From an uncultured Muribaculaceae bacterium (GTDB taxonomy: Bacteria > Bacteroidota > Bacteroidia > Bacteroidales > Muribaculaceae), in assembly GCA_910577465.1 (NCBI GenBank), contig CAJTMM010000006.1:6400-38369 (forward strand): 31,970 bases of DNA, written 5' to 3'. Shown here piece by piece: positions 1 to 7,432 of this stretch (the stretch's first letter is position 1; each line of letters begins with the position of its first letter). The notes under the pieces were generated by a model. It searched no databases and was not told the origin of the DNA. It saw only the letters and a list, made by a program, of their open reading frames with translations. Made by a program: the position numbers and the translations under genes.

Positions 1-145
1 CCCACGGTTCACGACCATACCCTACACGACGACCCTGTCAAGGGTCGAATATCCCATCCCCGCCACAAAACCGCCGCCACCCACAAAAATTCCTAATTCC
101 CACTCCCATTGCGGCAAGAGAACATTGACATACTGTAACAATCCC
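1..145. other. Non-coding stretch downstream of the patatin-like gene
   Basis: No convincing gene is seen. The + strand frame from base 1 is open for 31 codons to a TAA at 94-96, which could be the tail of a gene entering from the left, but its composition (rich in His, Pro, Thr) does not look like a folded C-terminus. A perfect 7-bp hairpin with a GTCA loop lies at 30-47 (CGACCCT/AGGGTCG). It has no U-tract on either side, so it is not a classic terminator. Confidence 0.4.
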
Positions 146-1000
146 TCAATCCTTTCCCGACAGAAATTCGCGCAGGTAGGGTAGGGCTGATAGGCATGAC
201 CGCCGTCCCAGCTCGTACACAGCCCTCATCTTCTCCCGGTTCATCTCAAGCCTACCTATCGGTAACGGTTCATTCGGCGCTATTACAAAAGTATTGCCCT
301 TTGCGCACTGCTCCTGTACATACTCCAGTTGGTTGTTGTACATCACATGACGTCGCCCCATGGCTTGGGATATTTTGGGACAGCGTGGCATCAGTAATCT
401 AAATAGCCACTCAGGAGCCGGCGCTTTCCTGTAATCGCGCGGCTGTGTAAGTACTACCACATTACGGGCAAACCCCGCATCCTGGAAATACTTCAAAGGT
501 ATGGAATCGCTGATGCCCCCATCCAGCATGCGGCGTCCGTCATCAACCTTTACTGGCCGTGTCACTATAGGCATCGAAGCCGAAGCCCTGAGCCATTCGA
601 GCGAATCGTATGTCACCCTGTCCATACGGTAATATACCGGCATGCCTGAGTCTACATCTGTGCATACCACATGAAATTCGGTAGGGTTACGTTCAAAAGT
701 TTCGATGTCGAACACATCGAGCTTCAAAGGCAACGTATGATAAGCAAATTCTGCCCCTATGAGATTTCCCGTAGTTATTAGTGAGCGCAGCCCCATATAT
801 CGCGGGTCATGGCAGTAGCGTAGGTTGTATCGCAGCACGCGTCCCGGTTGGAGCGATTTGTAATTGCATCCGAAACTTGAGCCTGCCGACACGCCCACTA
901 TACCGTCAAACTCTATTCCGTGCTCCATCATCACATCGATGACTCCGGCAGTAAACATACCGCGCATGGCACCCCCTTCAAGTACAAGTCCGGTCTTCAT
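146..1000 (-). CDS. Patatin-like phospholipase (YjjU/RssA type)
   Basis: 284 residues. Probably a cytoplasmic or membrane-associated serine lipid acyl hydrolase: no signal peptide is visible. The patatin signatures are present. The oxyanion-hole motif GGAMRG is at residues 9-14, the nucleophile elbow GVSAG puts Ser38 as nucleophile, and Asp160 in LDGG is the dyad partner. The length and the arrangement Gly-rich loop, GxSxG, DGG match the single-domain bacterial branch related to E. coli YjjU. The substrate cannot be told from sequence. The ATG at 998-1000 directly precedes the glycine-rich beta strand, as in the family, so the start is firm. The gene lies downstream of a tRNA-Arg pair that has its own terminator, so it is probably transcribed separately; no clean promoter was found in 1001-1056. 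Confidence 0.9.
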   Translation of the reverse strand: MKTGLVLEGGAMRGMFTAGVIDVMMEHGIEFDGIVGVSAGSSFGCNYKSLQPGRVLRYNLRYCHDPRYMGLRSLITTGNLIGAEFAYHTLPLKLDVFDIETFERNPTEFHVVCTDVDSGMPVYYRMDRVTYDSLEWLRASASMPIVTRPVKVDDGRRMLDGGISDSIPLKYFQDAGFARNVVVLTQPRDYRKAPAPEWLFRLLMPRCPKISQAMGRRHVMYNNQLEYVQEQCAKGNTFVIAPNEPLPIGRLEMNREKMRAVYELGRRSCLSALPYLREFLSGKD

Positions 1001-1052
1001 TATTTGGATATAAATCTATTTTAGGTGTAGCAGGTATGGTATGTGGATAAAC

Positions 1053-1078
1053 AAAAATATCCGCCATTAAGCGGATAT
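1053..1078 (-). terminator. Rho-independent terminator of the tRNA-Arg pair
   Basis: On the - strand an 8-bp stem (ATATCCGC/GCGGATAT, loop of six bases at 1065-1070) sits a few bases after the 3' end of the second tRNA and is followed by TTTTGTTT. It therefore ends the tRNA transcript before the patatin-like gene. Confidence 0.75.
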
Positions 1079-1082
1079 CTTG

Positions 1083-1156
1083 TGACTCCTACAGGATTCA
1101 AACCTGTAACCTTCTGATCCGTAGTCAGATGCTCTATTCAGTTGAGCTAAGGAGCC
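1083..1156 (-). tRNA. tRNA-Arg, anticodon ACG (distal copy)
   Basis: Read on the - strand this folds as a full cloverleaf of 74 bases. The acceptor stem is GGCTCCT/AGGAGTC with one G-U pair. The D-arm is GCTC/GAGC, the anticodon stem TCTGA/TCAGA with loop CTACGGA (anticodon ACG), and the T-arm ACAGG/CCTGT. Position 73 is A and CCA is not encoded. A34 would be changed to inosine by TadA so that CGU, CGC and CGA are read. It is identical to the copy at 1184-1257. Confidence 0.95.
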
Positions 1157-1183
1157 GAATGGATTTTCATCCTGTTTATTTTG

Positions 1184-1257
1184 TGACTCCTACAGGATTC
1201 AAACCTGTAACCTTCTGATCCGTAGTCAGATGCTCTATTCAGTTGAGCTAAGGAGCC
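1184..1257 (-). tRNA. tRNA-Arg, anticodon ACG (promoter-proximal copy)
   Basis: Identical in sequence to the tRNA at 1083-1156, with a repeat offset of 101 bases and a 27-base spacer. It is the first gene of a two-tRNA transcript driven from the promoter at 1285-1315. Confidence 0.95.
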
Positions 1258-1284
1258 ATGCAAACTCTTTTGCGATTGCGAGTG

Positions 1285-1315
1285 CAAAGTTAATACGTTT
1301 GTTTGAAACAGCCAA
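1285..1315 (-). promoter_or_regulatory. Bacteroidota promoter for the tRNA-Arg pair
   Basis: On the - strand TTGG (1312-1315) is followed after 19 bases by TAACTTTG (1285-1292), a perfect match to the TAnnTTTG -7 consensus. The expected start site is about 20 bases upstream of the first tRNA. Confidence 0.8.
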
Positions 1316-1397
1316 GCATTTTTCTGTAAAAATTCAAATAATTTTCACTCCCTATGCTTAATCTGCTGTTTTTTAGTCTTATAAAAATGATACTATC

Positions 1398-1424
1398 TTT
1401 AGTGATTGTTTTTTTGTAACTTTG
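1398..1424 (+). promoter_or_regulatory. Probable promoter of the TRIC-family gene
   Basis: TAACTTTG at 1417-1424 matches the -7 consensus exactly and lies 25 bases before the ATG at 1450. The -33 box is poor: TTTA at 1398-1401 is spaced only 15 bases away. Confidence 0.6.
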
Positions 1425-1449
1425 CATTCTGTCAATATCGCTCTGGTTT

Positions 1450-2088
1450 ATGGAAGAAACGTTCTTGTTTGTAACTGAAATGGTAGGTACTGTGGCTTGC
1501 GCCATAAGTGGTATCCGACTTGCCGCAACGAAAAATTTCGACTGGTTCGGAGCTTATATCGTAGGACTGGTGACAGCTATCGGAGGTGGTACGCTACGTG
1601 ATGTCTTGCTCGATATTCCGGTATTCTGGATGCAGACGTGGTGGTATCTCGCCGTTACGGCACTATCGCTCGCTACTGTTATTGTTTTCCGAAACATGTT
1701 GGTGAGCCGCGACAAAGTCCTGTTCATTTTCGACAGCATCGGACTTGCCATGTTCTGTGTTATAGGCATACAGAAAACTCTTGCCGTGGGCTACCCCATG
1801 TGGGTTGCGACTGTCATGGGCATTATCACCGGTGCATTCGGCGGTGTTATCCGCGACATTCTCATCAACGAGGAACCGTTGGTTTTCCGTAAGGACATAT
1901 ACGCCACCGCATGTCTCGCCGGAGCACTGGTATATTGGGTCATAATGCTGATGGGTGGCAGTCCATTCGCCCAACAGATTAGCTGTGCCGCCACCGTAAT
2001 CCTCCTCCGCATCCTCGCCCTCCGCTACTCCCTCTCCCTCCCCATCCTCGCCCCCCTCCCCAAATCCAAAAAACAAGGGAAGTTTTAA
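1450..2088 (+). CDS. TRIC/UPF0126 family membrane protein (YicG/YadS-like)
   Basis: 212 residues, about seven hydrophobic segments. The family is built from two tandem halves, each carrying a glycine-rich helix followed by an arginine motif. Both are visible here: AIGGGTLRD near residue 43 and GAFGGVIRD near residue 127. Homologues are described as trimeric cation channels. From memory, large-scale bacterial fitness studies linked some UPF0126 members to glycine uptake, so the substrate is unsettled. The C-terminal 25 codons are written in an almost pure pyrimidine strand (about 2000-2063), unlike the rest of the gene. It ends in a basic tail (KSKKQGKF). It is monocistronic, between the divergent tRNA promoter and the 5'-nucleotidase promoter. 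Confidence 0.9.
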   Translation: MEETFLFVTEMVGTVACAISGIRLAATKNFDWFGAYIVGLVTAIGGGTLRDVLLDIPVFWMQTWWYLAVTALSLATVIVFRNMLVSRDKVLFIFDSIGLAMFCVIGIQKTLAVGYPMWVATVMGIITGAFGGVIRDILINEEPLVFRKDIYATACLAGALVYWVIMLMGGSPFAQQISCAATVILLRILALRYSLSLPILAPLPKSKKQGKF

Positions 2089-2114
2089 AAAACGTTTATT
2101 ACCGGGATTAAGTG

Positions 2115-2145
2115 TTGGCTCACGTGGCTTAAATTGTTATCTTCG
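2115..2145 (+). promoter_or_regulatory. Promoter of the 5'-nucleotidase/GH3 operon
   Basis: TTGG at 2115-2118, a 19-base spacer, then TATCTTCG at 2138-2145 (one mismatch to TAnnTTTG). This would give a leader of about 35 bases before the ATG at 2187. Confidence 0.65.
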
Positions 2146-2186
2146 TGTGTCTGCTGACTAATGTCCAATAAATTTAACATTAAAAT

Positions 2187-3707
2187 ATGAAACTGAGATA
2201 TATATACTATGCTGTTTTGGCTGCCGGAACTTTGTCTGTGGCTGCCAATCAGGCTTATGCTGAGCGGCTCGTCGTGTTGCATACTAATGATACCCATAGT
2301 CAGATTGATCCTGATGATAAGGACCGTGGCGGTGTGTTGCGCCGCAAGGCTTTGATTGATAGTGTGCGCGGTGCCAACGACAATGTCCTGTTGATTGATG
2401 CCGGCGATGCCGTGCAGGGCACTTTGTACTTCACTCTCTTCGGTGGTGAAGTGGAGGGGAAGGTCATGAATGAGATGGACTATGACATTCAGATTCTTGG
2501 CAATCACGAGTTCGACAATGGAGTGGAGGCGTTGGCTGAGCAGTGGCGCAATCTGGATGCCGAGCGTCTATCCACCAATTATGATTTCCGGGGTACTGAA
2601 CTCGACGGACTCTTCTCGCCATACACTATAAAGGAGTTTGATGGTAAGAAGATTGGAGTTATCGCCATCAACCTTGTCCCCGATGGTATGATTGCCGATA
2701 AGAATATCGGTGGAGTTAAGTATCTCGACGGATTGAAAGCTGCCAATTCCACGGCGTGGCATCTGAAGCACAACGAGAAGGTGGATATGGTTATAGCCGT
2801 ATCGCATATCGGTTATAGTCATGAACCGGGGTATTCCGATGTTGATTTGGCTACCCGTAGCGAGGATATTGATATAATAATAGGTGGACACTCCCACACC
2901 ACTATCAATCCGGCTAATCCTGACTCGCCCGCAAGCCGTATCGTTAATGCTGTAGGCGATACTGTTATTGTCGCTCAGACCGGCAAATCCGGTTTCAATG
3001 TCGGTGAGATAGATATCGACCTTGATAATGGTACTGCTGACTATAAGCTATTGACTGTCGACAAGCGTTTCGATGACAGGCTCGATTCTGATCTCGCTGA
3101 AATTATCGCCCCATATAAGCATAAGGTCGATTCTGTACGTGCCATAAAAATTGGCAAGGCAGCCAAGGAGTTTAATGTACGCGAGCCGGGATTGATGAAT
3201 TGGATGGCTGATTTTGTCCGTAACGATGCCCGTAGGTTGACCGAAAAGCATATTGACATGTCCATAGTCAACAAAGGTGGTATACGCTCAAGTTTGCCTA
3301 AGGGCGATGTCACCAAAGGTATAATAATGCAGATTTTTCCTTTTGACAATCGTACGGTGGTACTCGAACTGTCCGGTCGCGATTTACTTCAGGCAATGGA
3401 TGTCATGGCATCGCGTGGTGGCGATGGCGTAAGCGGAAATGTATCTGCCATTTTCGATCCATCGACCGGAAAATGTACCGAAGTGCTTATCGACGGTCGT
3501 CCGTTGGATGAAGATAAGATATATACCGTGGCAACAATCGATTATCTTGCAGGGGGCGGTGACTATATGGCTCCGTTGACCAATGGCAAGGTGATAGCAT
3601 CGAGCAATGAAGTGCTGTTTGACGATATGATTAACTCATTCGTATCCGGAGCCATGAAAGGTAAAAAAATGATTCCGGACAATACCGTGCGCATGCGTTC
3701 CCGATAA
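2187..3707 (+). CDS. Exported 5'-nucleotidase/UshA-like metallophosphatase
   Basis: 506 residues, with a Sec signal peptide ending near AYA (residue 25), so it acts in the periplasm. It hydrolyses nucleoside phosphates or related phosphomonoesters using two metal ions. The N-terminal metallophosphatase domain shows NDTH (34-37), GDAVQG (metal Asp74), GNHEFDNG (about 105-112) and the distal GGHSHT motif. The C-terminal 5'-nucleotidase domain, which binds the base, has NKGGIRSSLPKGDV near residue 355 and a GGGDY motif near 450. Both domains are on one polypeptide, whereas several Bacteroidales carry them as two adjacent genes. The GH3 fusion protein follows after 40 bases, so the two are probably co-transcribed. 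The exact substrate is not determined. Confidence 0.92.
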   Translation: MKLRYIYYAVLAAGTLSVAANQAYAERLVVLHTNDTHSQIDPDDKDRGGVLRRKALIDSVRGANDNVLLIDAGDAVQGTLYFTLFGGEVEGKVMNEMDYDIQILGNHEFDNGVEALAEQWRNLDAERLSTNYDFRGTELDGLFSPYTIKEFDGKKIGVIAINLVPDGMIADKNIGGVKYLDGLKAANSTAWHLKHNEKVDMVIAVSHIGYSHEPGYSDVDLATRSEDIDIIIGGHSHTTINPANPDSPASRIVNAVGDTVIVAQTGKSGFNVGEIDIDLDNGTADYKLLTVDKRFDDRLDSDLAEIIAPYKHKVDSVRAIKIGKAAKEFNVREPGLMNWMADFVRNDARRLTEKHIDMSIVNKGGIRSSLPKGDVTKGIIMQIFPFDNRTVVLELSGRDLLQAMDVMASRGGDGVSGNVSAIFDPSTGKCTEVLIDGRPLDEDKIYTVATIDYLAGGGDYMAPLTNGKVIASSNEVLFDDMINSFVSGAMKGKKMIPDNTVRMRSR

Positions 3708-3747
3708 GAGTTTTAATCCCCATTTGTTTTATTACTGATTCTTGATT

Positions 3748-6720
3748 ATGCTGTGTGGTATTTATCGCAATGGGCTGTTGCGTATGGCTGTGGGGCTGCT
3801 GTTGGTGTTCGTATCATCGGTAGGAGTGCAGTCGCATTCGCCCGCTATCCTATCTGTGCCTCGACCTGCTGAGTGTACCGTTTGGGCCGATTCCGTCATG
3901 TCGACGCTTACTTTGCGGCAACGTGTAGCTCAGTTGTTCGTACCTCGCTTCGATATCACTGACAATGCGGCTGGCTATGCATTGTTGCAGAAAATGGTGG
4001 CGCGTGAAGGTATAGGTGGTTTTCTGCTTGGTAAGGGGACTGTGAAGAGTTATTCGGCATTGATAGATTCGGCTCAGAGTCTTGCCGATATTCCGTTGCT
4101 TATAACCCTCGATGGCGAATGGGGTCCTGCCATGCGTGTCACCGACGCTCCGCGCTTCCCTTATAATATGGGATTAGGGGCTATACAGAATCCTCAGCTG
4201 CTTTACGATTATGGTAGTGAGGTGGCGCGTGAGTGTAGGCTGTTGGGCATCAATGTGGATTTCGCTCCGGTATTGGATGTCAATTCCAATCCACGTAATC
4301 CTGTCATAGGTTATCGTTCGTTTGGTGAGGATGCCGCTCATGTGGCGCGCCTTGGTGCCGCTTATTGTGCGGGTATGGAGCATGGTGGTGTAATGTCGGT
4401 CGGTAAACATTTCCCCGGGCATGGTGATACATCAAGTGATTCTCATAAGACATTGCCCACGGTCGACCATTCACGTGCCATGCTCGATAGTGTTGATTTG
4501 TTGCCTTTCCGTGCGGCTATGGATGCTGGCATGTCCGGAATCATGGTCGGACATCTCAAAGTCCCGTCGCTCGATGCCAAGGGCACACCCGCTTCTCTCT
4601 CAAACAAGATAACAACCGGTTTGCTCAAGCATGAGCTTGGTTTCAAAGGTCTGGTATTTACCGATGCGCTTGCCATGAAGGGAGCTTCGGTACAGGAAAA
4701 CAATTGTGTGGCGGCATTGCGTGCCGGTGCTGATGTGCTTTTGGGTTCATCTGCGCCCCTCTCTGACATGGAAGCGGTTGTGCAGGCTGTTAAATCCGGC
4801 CGGATAAAACAAAGTGATATAGATGAACGCTGCCGTAAGGTCTTGGAATATAAGTGCCGGTTGGGATATCTGCGACCTGATAAGGATGCCCGGAATAAAA
4901 TCTGCTCGAACGAGTCTGAGGGTGTGATTGACCGCCTTGCTAAAGGTATGATAACCGTGGTGCGGAACAATCAAAATCTGCTGCCTGTCGGTGACTTGTC
5001 ACGCAATCGTATCGCTTTGGTTAATATTGGGGCTAAGGCTGACAATGTGTTTGCTGACGTTTGTCGTCGCTATGCCAAGGTCGATTGCTATTCTGTGGAT
5101 AAGACCGGAGTTTCTCAAAATGTTTTGCACGGAGTGAGCGATGCTGATGTTGTGATACTCGGTGTGTTTTCCGATGCCGCATGGGCGGTATCGGCATTCA
5201 ATACTTTGTGTGGCAAAGGCAAGGAGATTATCCCCGTGTTCTTCATCAATCCATATAAGATGTCGAAGTTCGGTAATCTCGAATCGCAGCATACACTTGT
5301 GGCTGCCTATGATAATATTCCGGCGGTGGAACGAGCTGCGGCGCAGGCTTTGTTCGGAGGTATCGATGTCACCGGCCGTTTCCCGGTAAATGTTCCCGGT
5401 GTGGCATCTATTGGCGATGGTGTGGATATTGGGAAATGCCGTATAGGTTATTCTGCATTGGGAGAAGAGGGATTTGATGCTAATCTCGAGATGCGTGTCG
5501 ATTCGATAGTACGCGCATGCATTTCCGGTAAGGCATTTCCCGGATGTCAGGTGTTGGTGGCAAGGAATGGGAATGTCGTATTGGATAAGGCGTATGGCAA
5601 GTTGGACTATACCAATGATGCAGGACGTGTAACTTCGGAGACTATCTATGACCTTGCTTCCATGACCAAGGCTACGGCAACGGTTGCAGGTGTCATGAAA
5701 GCTTTCGATGAGGGGTTGATAGAACTTGATGCGTCAATAGCCGAATACATTCCTGAATTGCAGGGTACGGACAAGGAGGATATTACCATGAGTGATTTGC
5801 TGTATCATCAGTCGGGATTACCGGCTACTTTGGATATGTACCGTCTCATGACCGATTCCACATCTTATACAGCTCCATTATTCCGTAGAAAGTATTCTGC
5901 ACCGTACACCGTGAAAGTGGAAGATGGCTTATATGCTCACCGTGATGCAAGACTGCGGCGGGATATTATCTCTACCGACAGAAGTGATTATTTTAACATC
6001 GATATCGCAAAGGGGCTTTATGTATGTGATTCGGCATACAATGTAGTGATGAATGCCATATATGGTATTCCCTTACGGGATAGAAAGTATCTCTATAGTT
6101 GCCTGAATTTCTGTCTGCTCATGAATATTGAGGAGAATGTGACAGGTGTGGCTCATGACCAATGGGTGGATACTGAAGTGTTTGCTCCTATCGGTGCGTG
6201 GCACACAGGCTATAGACCATTGTCGTATTATCGGTTGGCTGATATACCTCCGACCGAGCATGACCGTTTCCTACGAAAACAGCATCTGCGTGGATATGTG
6301 CATGATGAGATTGCTGCATTTTCAGGCGGGGTGCAGGGCAATGCCGGATTATTTGGCAATGCCGGAGATATAGCCAAGCTGTGTCAGATGTGGCTTGACG
6401 GTGGGGTATATGGGCGTGATACCATATACGATTATGAGACTGTGCGGAAATTTATTGATTCTGTTGACCATGACTGTATGCGCGGACTCGGGTTCGATAT
6501 GCTCGCACGTCAGAAAAGTATGTGGGTTCCGGAAGCATCTAAGCGGACTTTTGGTCATACTGGATTTACCGGCACATGTTTCTGGGTAGATCCTGAGCGG
6601 CGGTTGATATTTGTGTTCCTGTGCAACCGAATCACCCCCTCGCGCAACAATAAGGCTTTCTCGACATTGAATCCACGTGGCGCTATCCTATCGGAAATCT
6701 ATAAGGCTATGGAGCGGTGA
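3748..6720 (+). CDS. GH3 beta-N-acetylglucosaminidase (NagZ-like) fused to a beta-lactamase-fold serine hydrolase
   Basis: 990 residues from the ATG at 3748; a TTG two codons earlier is less likely. A hydrophobic N-terminus (about residues 7-28) suggests export. The GH3 domain, about 45-375, carries KHFPGHGDTSSDSH with His221 as the NagZ-type general acid and FTDALAMKG with Asp306 as nucleophile. A GH3 C-terminal-like region follows to about 575. The last 400 residues are a class C beta-lactamase/DD-peptidase-like domain with SMTK (Ser638 nucleophile), a YSC motif where YxN is usual, and HTG near the C-terminus in place of KTG. The pairing implies turnover of peptidoglycan or muropeptides, cutting sugar and ester or peptide bonds. 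This fusion is known in Bacteroidota; its exact substrate is inferred. Confidence 0.92.
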   Translation: MLCGIYRNGLLRMAVGLLLVFVSSVGVQSHSPAILSVPRPAECTVWADSVMSTLTLRQRVAQLFVPRFDITDNAAGYALLQKMVAREGIGGFLLGKGTVKSYSALIDSAQSLADIPLLITLDGEWGPAMRVTDAPRFPYNMGLGAIQNPQLLYDYGSEVARECRLLGINVDFAPVLDVNSNPRNPVIGYRSFGEDAAHVARLGAAYCAGMEHGGVMSVGKHFPGHGDTSSDSHKTLPTVDHSRAMLDSVDLLPFRAAMDAGMSGIMVGHLKVPSLDAKGTPASLSNKITTGLLKHELGFKGLVFTDALAMKGASVQENNCVAALRAGADVLLGSSAPLSDMEAVVQAVKSGRIKQSDIDERCRKVLEYKCRLGYLRPDKDARNKICSNESEGVIDRLAKGMITVVRNNQNLLPVGDLSRNRIALVNIGAKADNVFADVCRRYAKVDCYSVDKTGVSQNVLHGVSDADVVILGVFSDAAWAVSAFNTLCGKGKEIIPVFFINPYKMSKFGNLESQHTLVAAYDNIPAVERAAAQALFGGIDVTGRFPVNVPGVASIGDGVDIGKCRIGYSALGEEGFDANLEMRVDSIVRACISGKAFPGCQVLVARNGNVVLDKAYGKLDYTNDAGRVTSETIYDLASMTKATATVAGVMKAFDEGLIELDASIAEYIPELQGTDKEDITMSDLLYHQSGLPATLDMYRLMTDSTSYTAPLFRRKYSAPYTVKVEDGLYAHRDARLRRDIISTDRSDYFNIDIAKGLYVCDSAYNVVMNAIYGIPLRDRKYLYSCLNFCLLMNIEENVTGVAHDQWVDTEVFAPIGAWHTGYRPLSYYRLADIPPTEHDRFLRKQHLRGYVHDEIAAFSGGVQGNAGLFGNAGDIAKLCQMWLDGGVYGRDTIYDYETVRKFIDSVDHDCMRGLGFDMLARQKSMWVPEASKRTFGHTGFTGTCFWVDPERRLIFVFLCNRITPSRNNKAFSTLNPRGAILSEIYKAMER

Positions 6721-6725
6721 TACGC

Positions 6726-7097
6726 TTATTTCATGAATACAAGGTACACCGCTGCCACTAAAAAGAAGAATGCGAGTATGTGGTTCCATTGTAGCCGGAA
6801 TCCTTCAAATGCCCATAAACTGAATATGACGAATACTACAAGGGTGATTACCTCCTGCATCACTTTCAATTGAATTAATGAGAATGGTCCTCCATTGCCT
6901 TCGAATCCTATACGGTTGGCAGGTACTTGAAAGCAATACTCAAGCAGGGCTATTCCCCATGAGAGTAGTATCACCCAGTATAGGGGCCAATTGGATGATA
7001 CTCCCGATGATGATAGTTTAAGGTGTCCGTACCATGCGAAGGTCATGAATACATTGGAGATAACGAGTAGTATCAGTGTGACTATTGCACTATTCAT
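6726..7097 (-). CDS. DUF486/DMT-superfamily small membrane protein
   Basis: 123 residues with four hydrophobic helices (about 5-25, 38-55, 75-95, 102-122). It resembles the DUF486 family of the drug/metabolite transporter superfamily, which are half-size proteins expected to pair. Typical family features are FMTFAWYGHLK near the first helix and LEYCFQVPANRIG after the second. No substrate is known. It converges on the GH3 fusion gene with only five bases between the stop codons and has its own promoter at 7137-7167. Confidence 0.85.
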   Translation of the reverse strand: MNSAIVTLILLVISNVFMTFAWYGHLKLSSSGVSSNWPLYWVILLSWGIALLEYCFQVPANRIGFEGNGGPFSLIQLKVMQEVITLVVFVIFSLWAFEGFRLQWNHILAFFFLVAAVYLVFMK

Positions 7098-7136
7098 AAT
7101 GTATGATTTGGTTGATGTGATGGTCTATTCAGGGTG

Positions 7137-7167
7137 CAAAATTACATGATAGTACATTTTTTTGAAA
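7137..7167 (-). promoter_or_regulatory. Promoter of the DUF486 gene
   Basis: On the - strand TTTC (7164-7167), a 19-base spacer, then TAATTTTG (7137-7144), a perfect -7 box. It is divergent from the trpB promoter; the two -7 boxes are 62 bases apart. Confidence 0.7.
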
Positions 7168-7183
7168 CTTTTTTCAATCAAAG

Positions 7184-7214
7184 TTTGTATTTTGAATAAT
7201 CATACCTATATTTG
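7184..7214 (+). promoter_or_regulatory. Promoter of the trp leader-trpB transcript
   Basis: TTTG at 7184-7187, 19 bases, then TATATTTG at 7207-7214. Both boxes match the Bacteroidota consensus exactly. The expected start near 7221 gives a leader of about 210 bases before trpB. Confidence 0.85.
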
Positions 7215-7234
7215 CGGTATCAACGAATCGAAAT

Positions 7235-7306
7235 ATGAACAATCGCATAAATATCCAATATTGGTGGCGCCTACCGGATAAAGCAGGCGGCAACATGCGA
7301 TATTGA
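7235..7306 (+). CDS. Putative trp leader peptide, 23 residues with tandem Trp codons
   Basis: A short frame starts about 14 bases after the predicted transcription start. It encodes a 23-residue peptide with TGG TGG at 7262-7267 in the context YWWRLPDKAGG and stops with TGA at 7304-7306. Adjacent Trp codons in a short frame just ahead of a tryptophan biosynthesis gene are the hallmark of a translation-coupled attenuator: the ribosome stalls there when charged tRNA-Trp is scarce. The frame, the Trp pair and the position are seen directly; the function is inferred. The peptide is too short to have an independent role. Confidence 0.75.
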   Translation: MNNRINIQYWWRLPDKAGGNMRY

Positions 7307-7410
7307 TTTTTCGATAGTCCGATACAATCGTTTAAGAGACTTATTACAAATTTAATATGATGACCGTTTGCTTTTGGCATAACGGTCATCTTTAGTTATA
7401 TGAATTTTTT
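7294..7410 (+). promoter_or_regulatory. Putative transcription attenuator of trpB
   Basis: A perfect 9-bp stem (ATGACCGTT 7360-7368 / AACGGTCAT 7381-7389, 12-base loop) lies between the leader peptide and trpB. Flanking AAATTT-like arms could extend it (about 7348-7407) towards the T7 run at 7404-7410. The end of the leader frame, AUAUUGA at 7300-7306 plus CAU at 7294-7296, can pair with UUAAUAU at 7352-7358 plus AUG at 7360-7362. That would compete with the base of the stem. A ribosome stalled on the Trp codons leaves 7294-7306 free (read-through), while one at the stop codon covers it (termination). The pairings are AU-rich and were found by eye. Confidence 0.55.
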
Positions 7411-7432
7411 TAACCACAAAAAACAGAATACA

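Noticed and set aside
30..47. Hairpin CGACCCT/AGGGTCG as terminator of the patatin-like gene
   Set aside because: The stem is perfect but no T-run follows on either strand, and it is about 100 bases from the stop codon.
1290..1505. 71-residue open frame on the - strand across the TRIC promoter region
   Set aside because: It overlaps two well-matched promoters and the start of the TRIC gene, and the protein looks random.
7400..7432. TrpB start at the upstream in-frame ATG
   Set aside because: The ATG and following T-run belong to the putative attenuator; the extra residues are poly-Phe/Lys-like and absent from typical TrpB.
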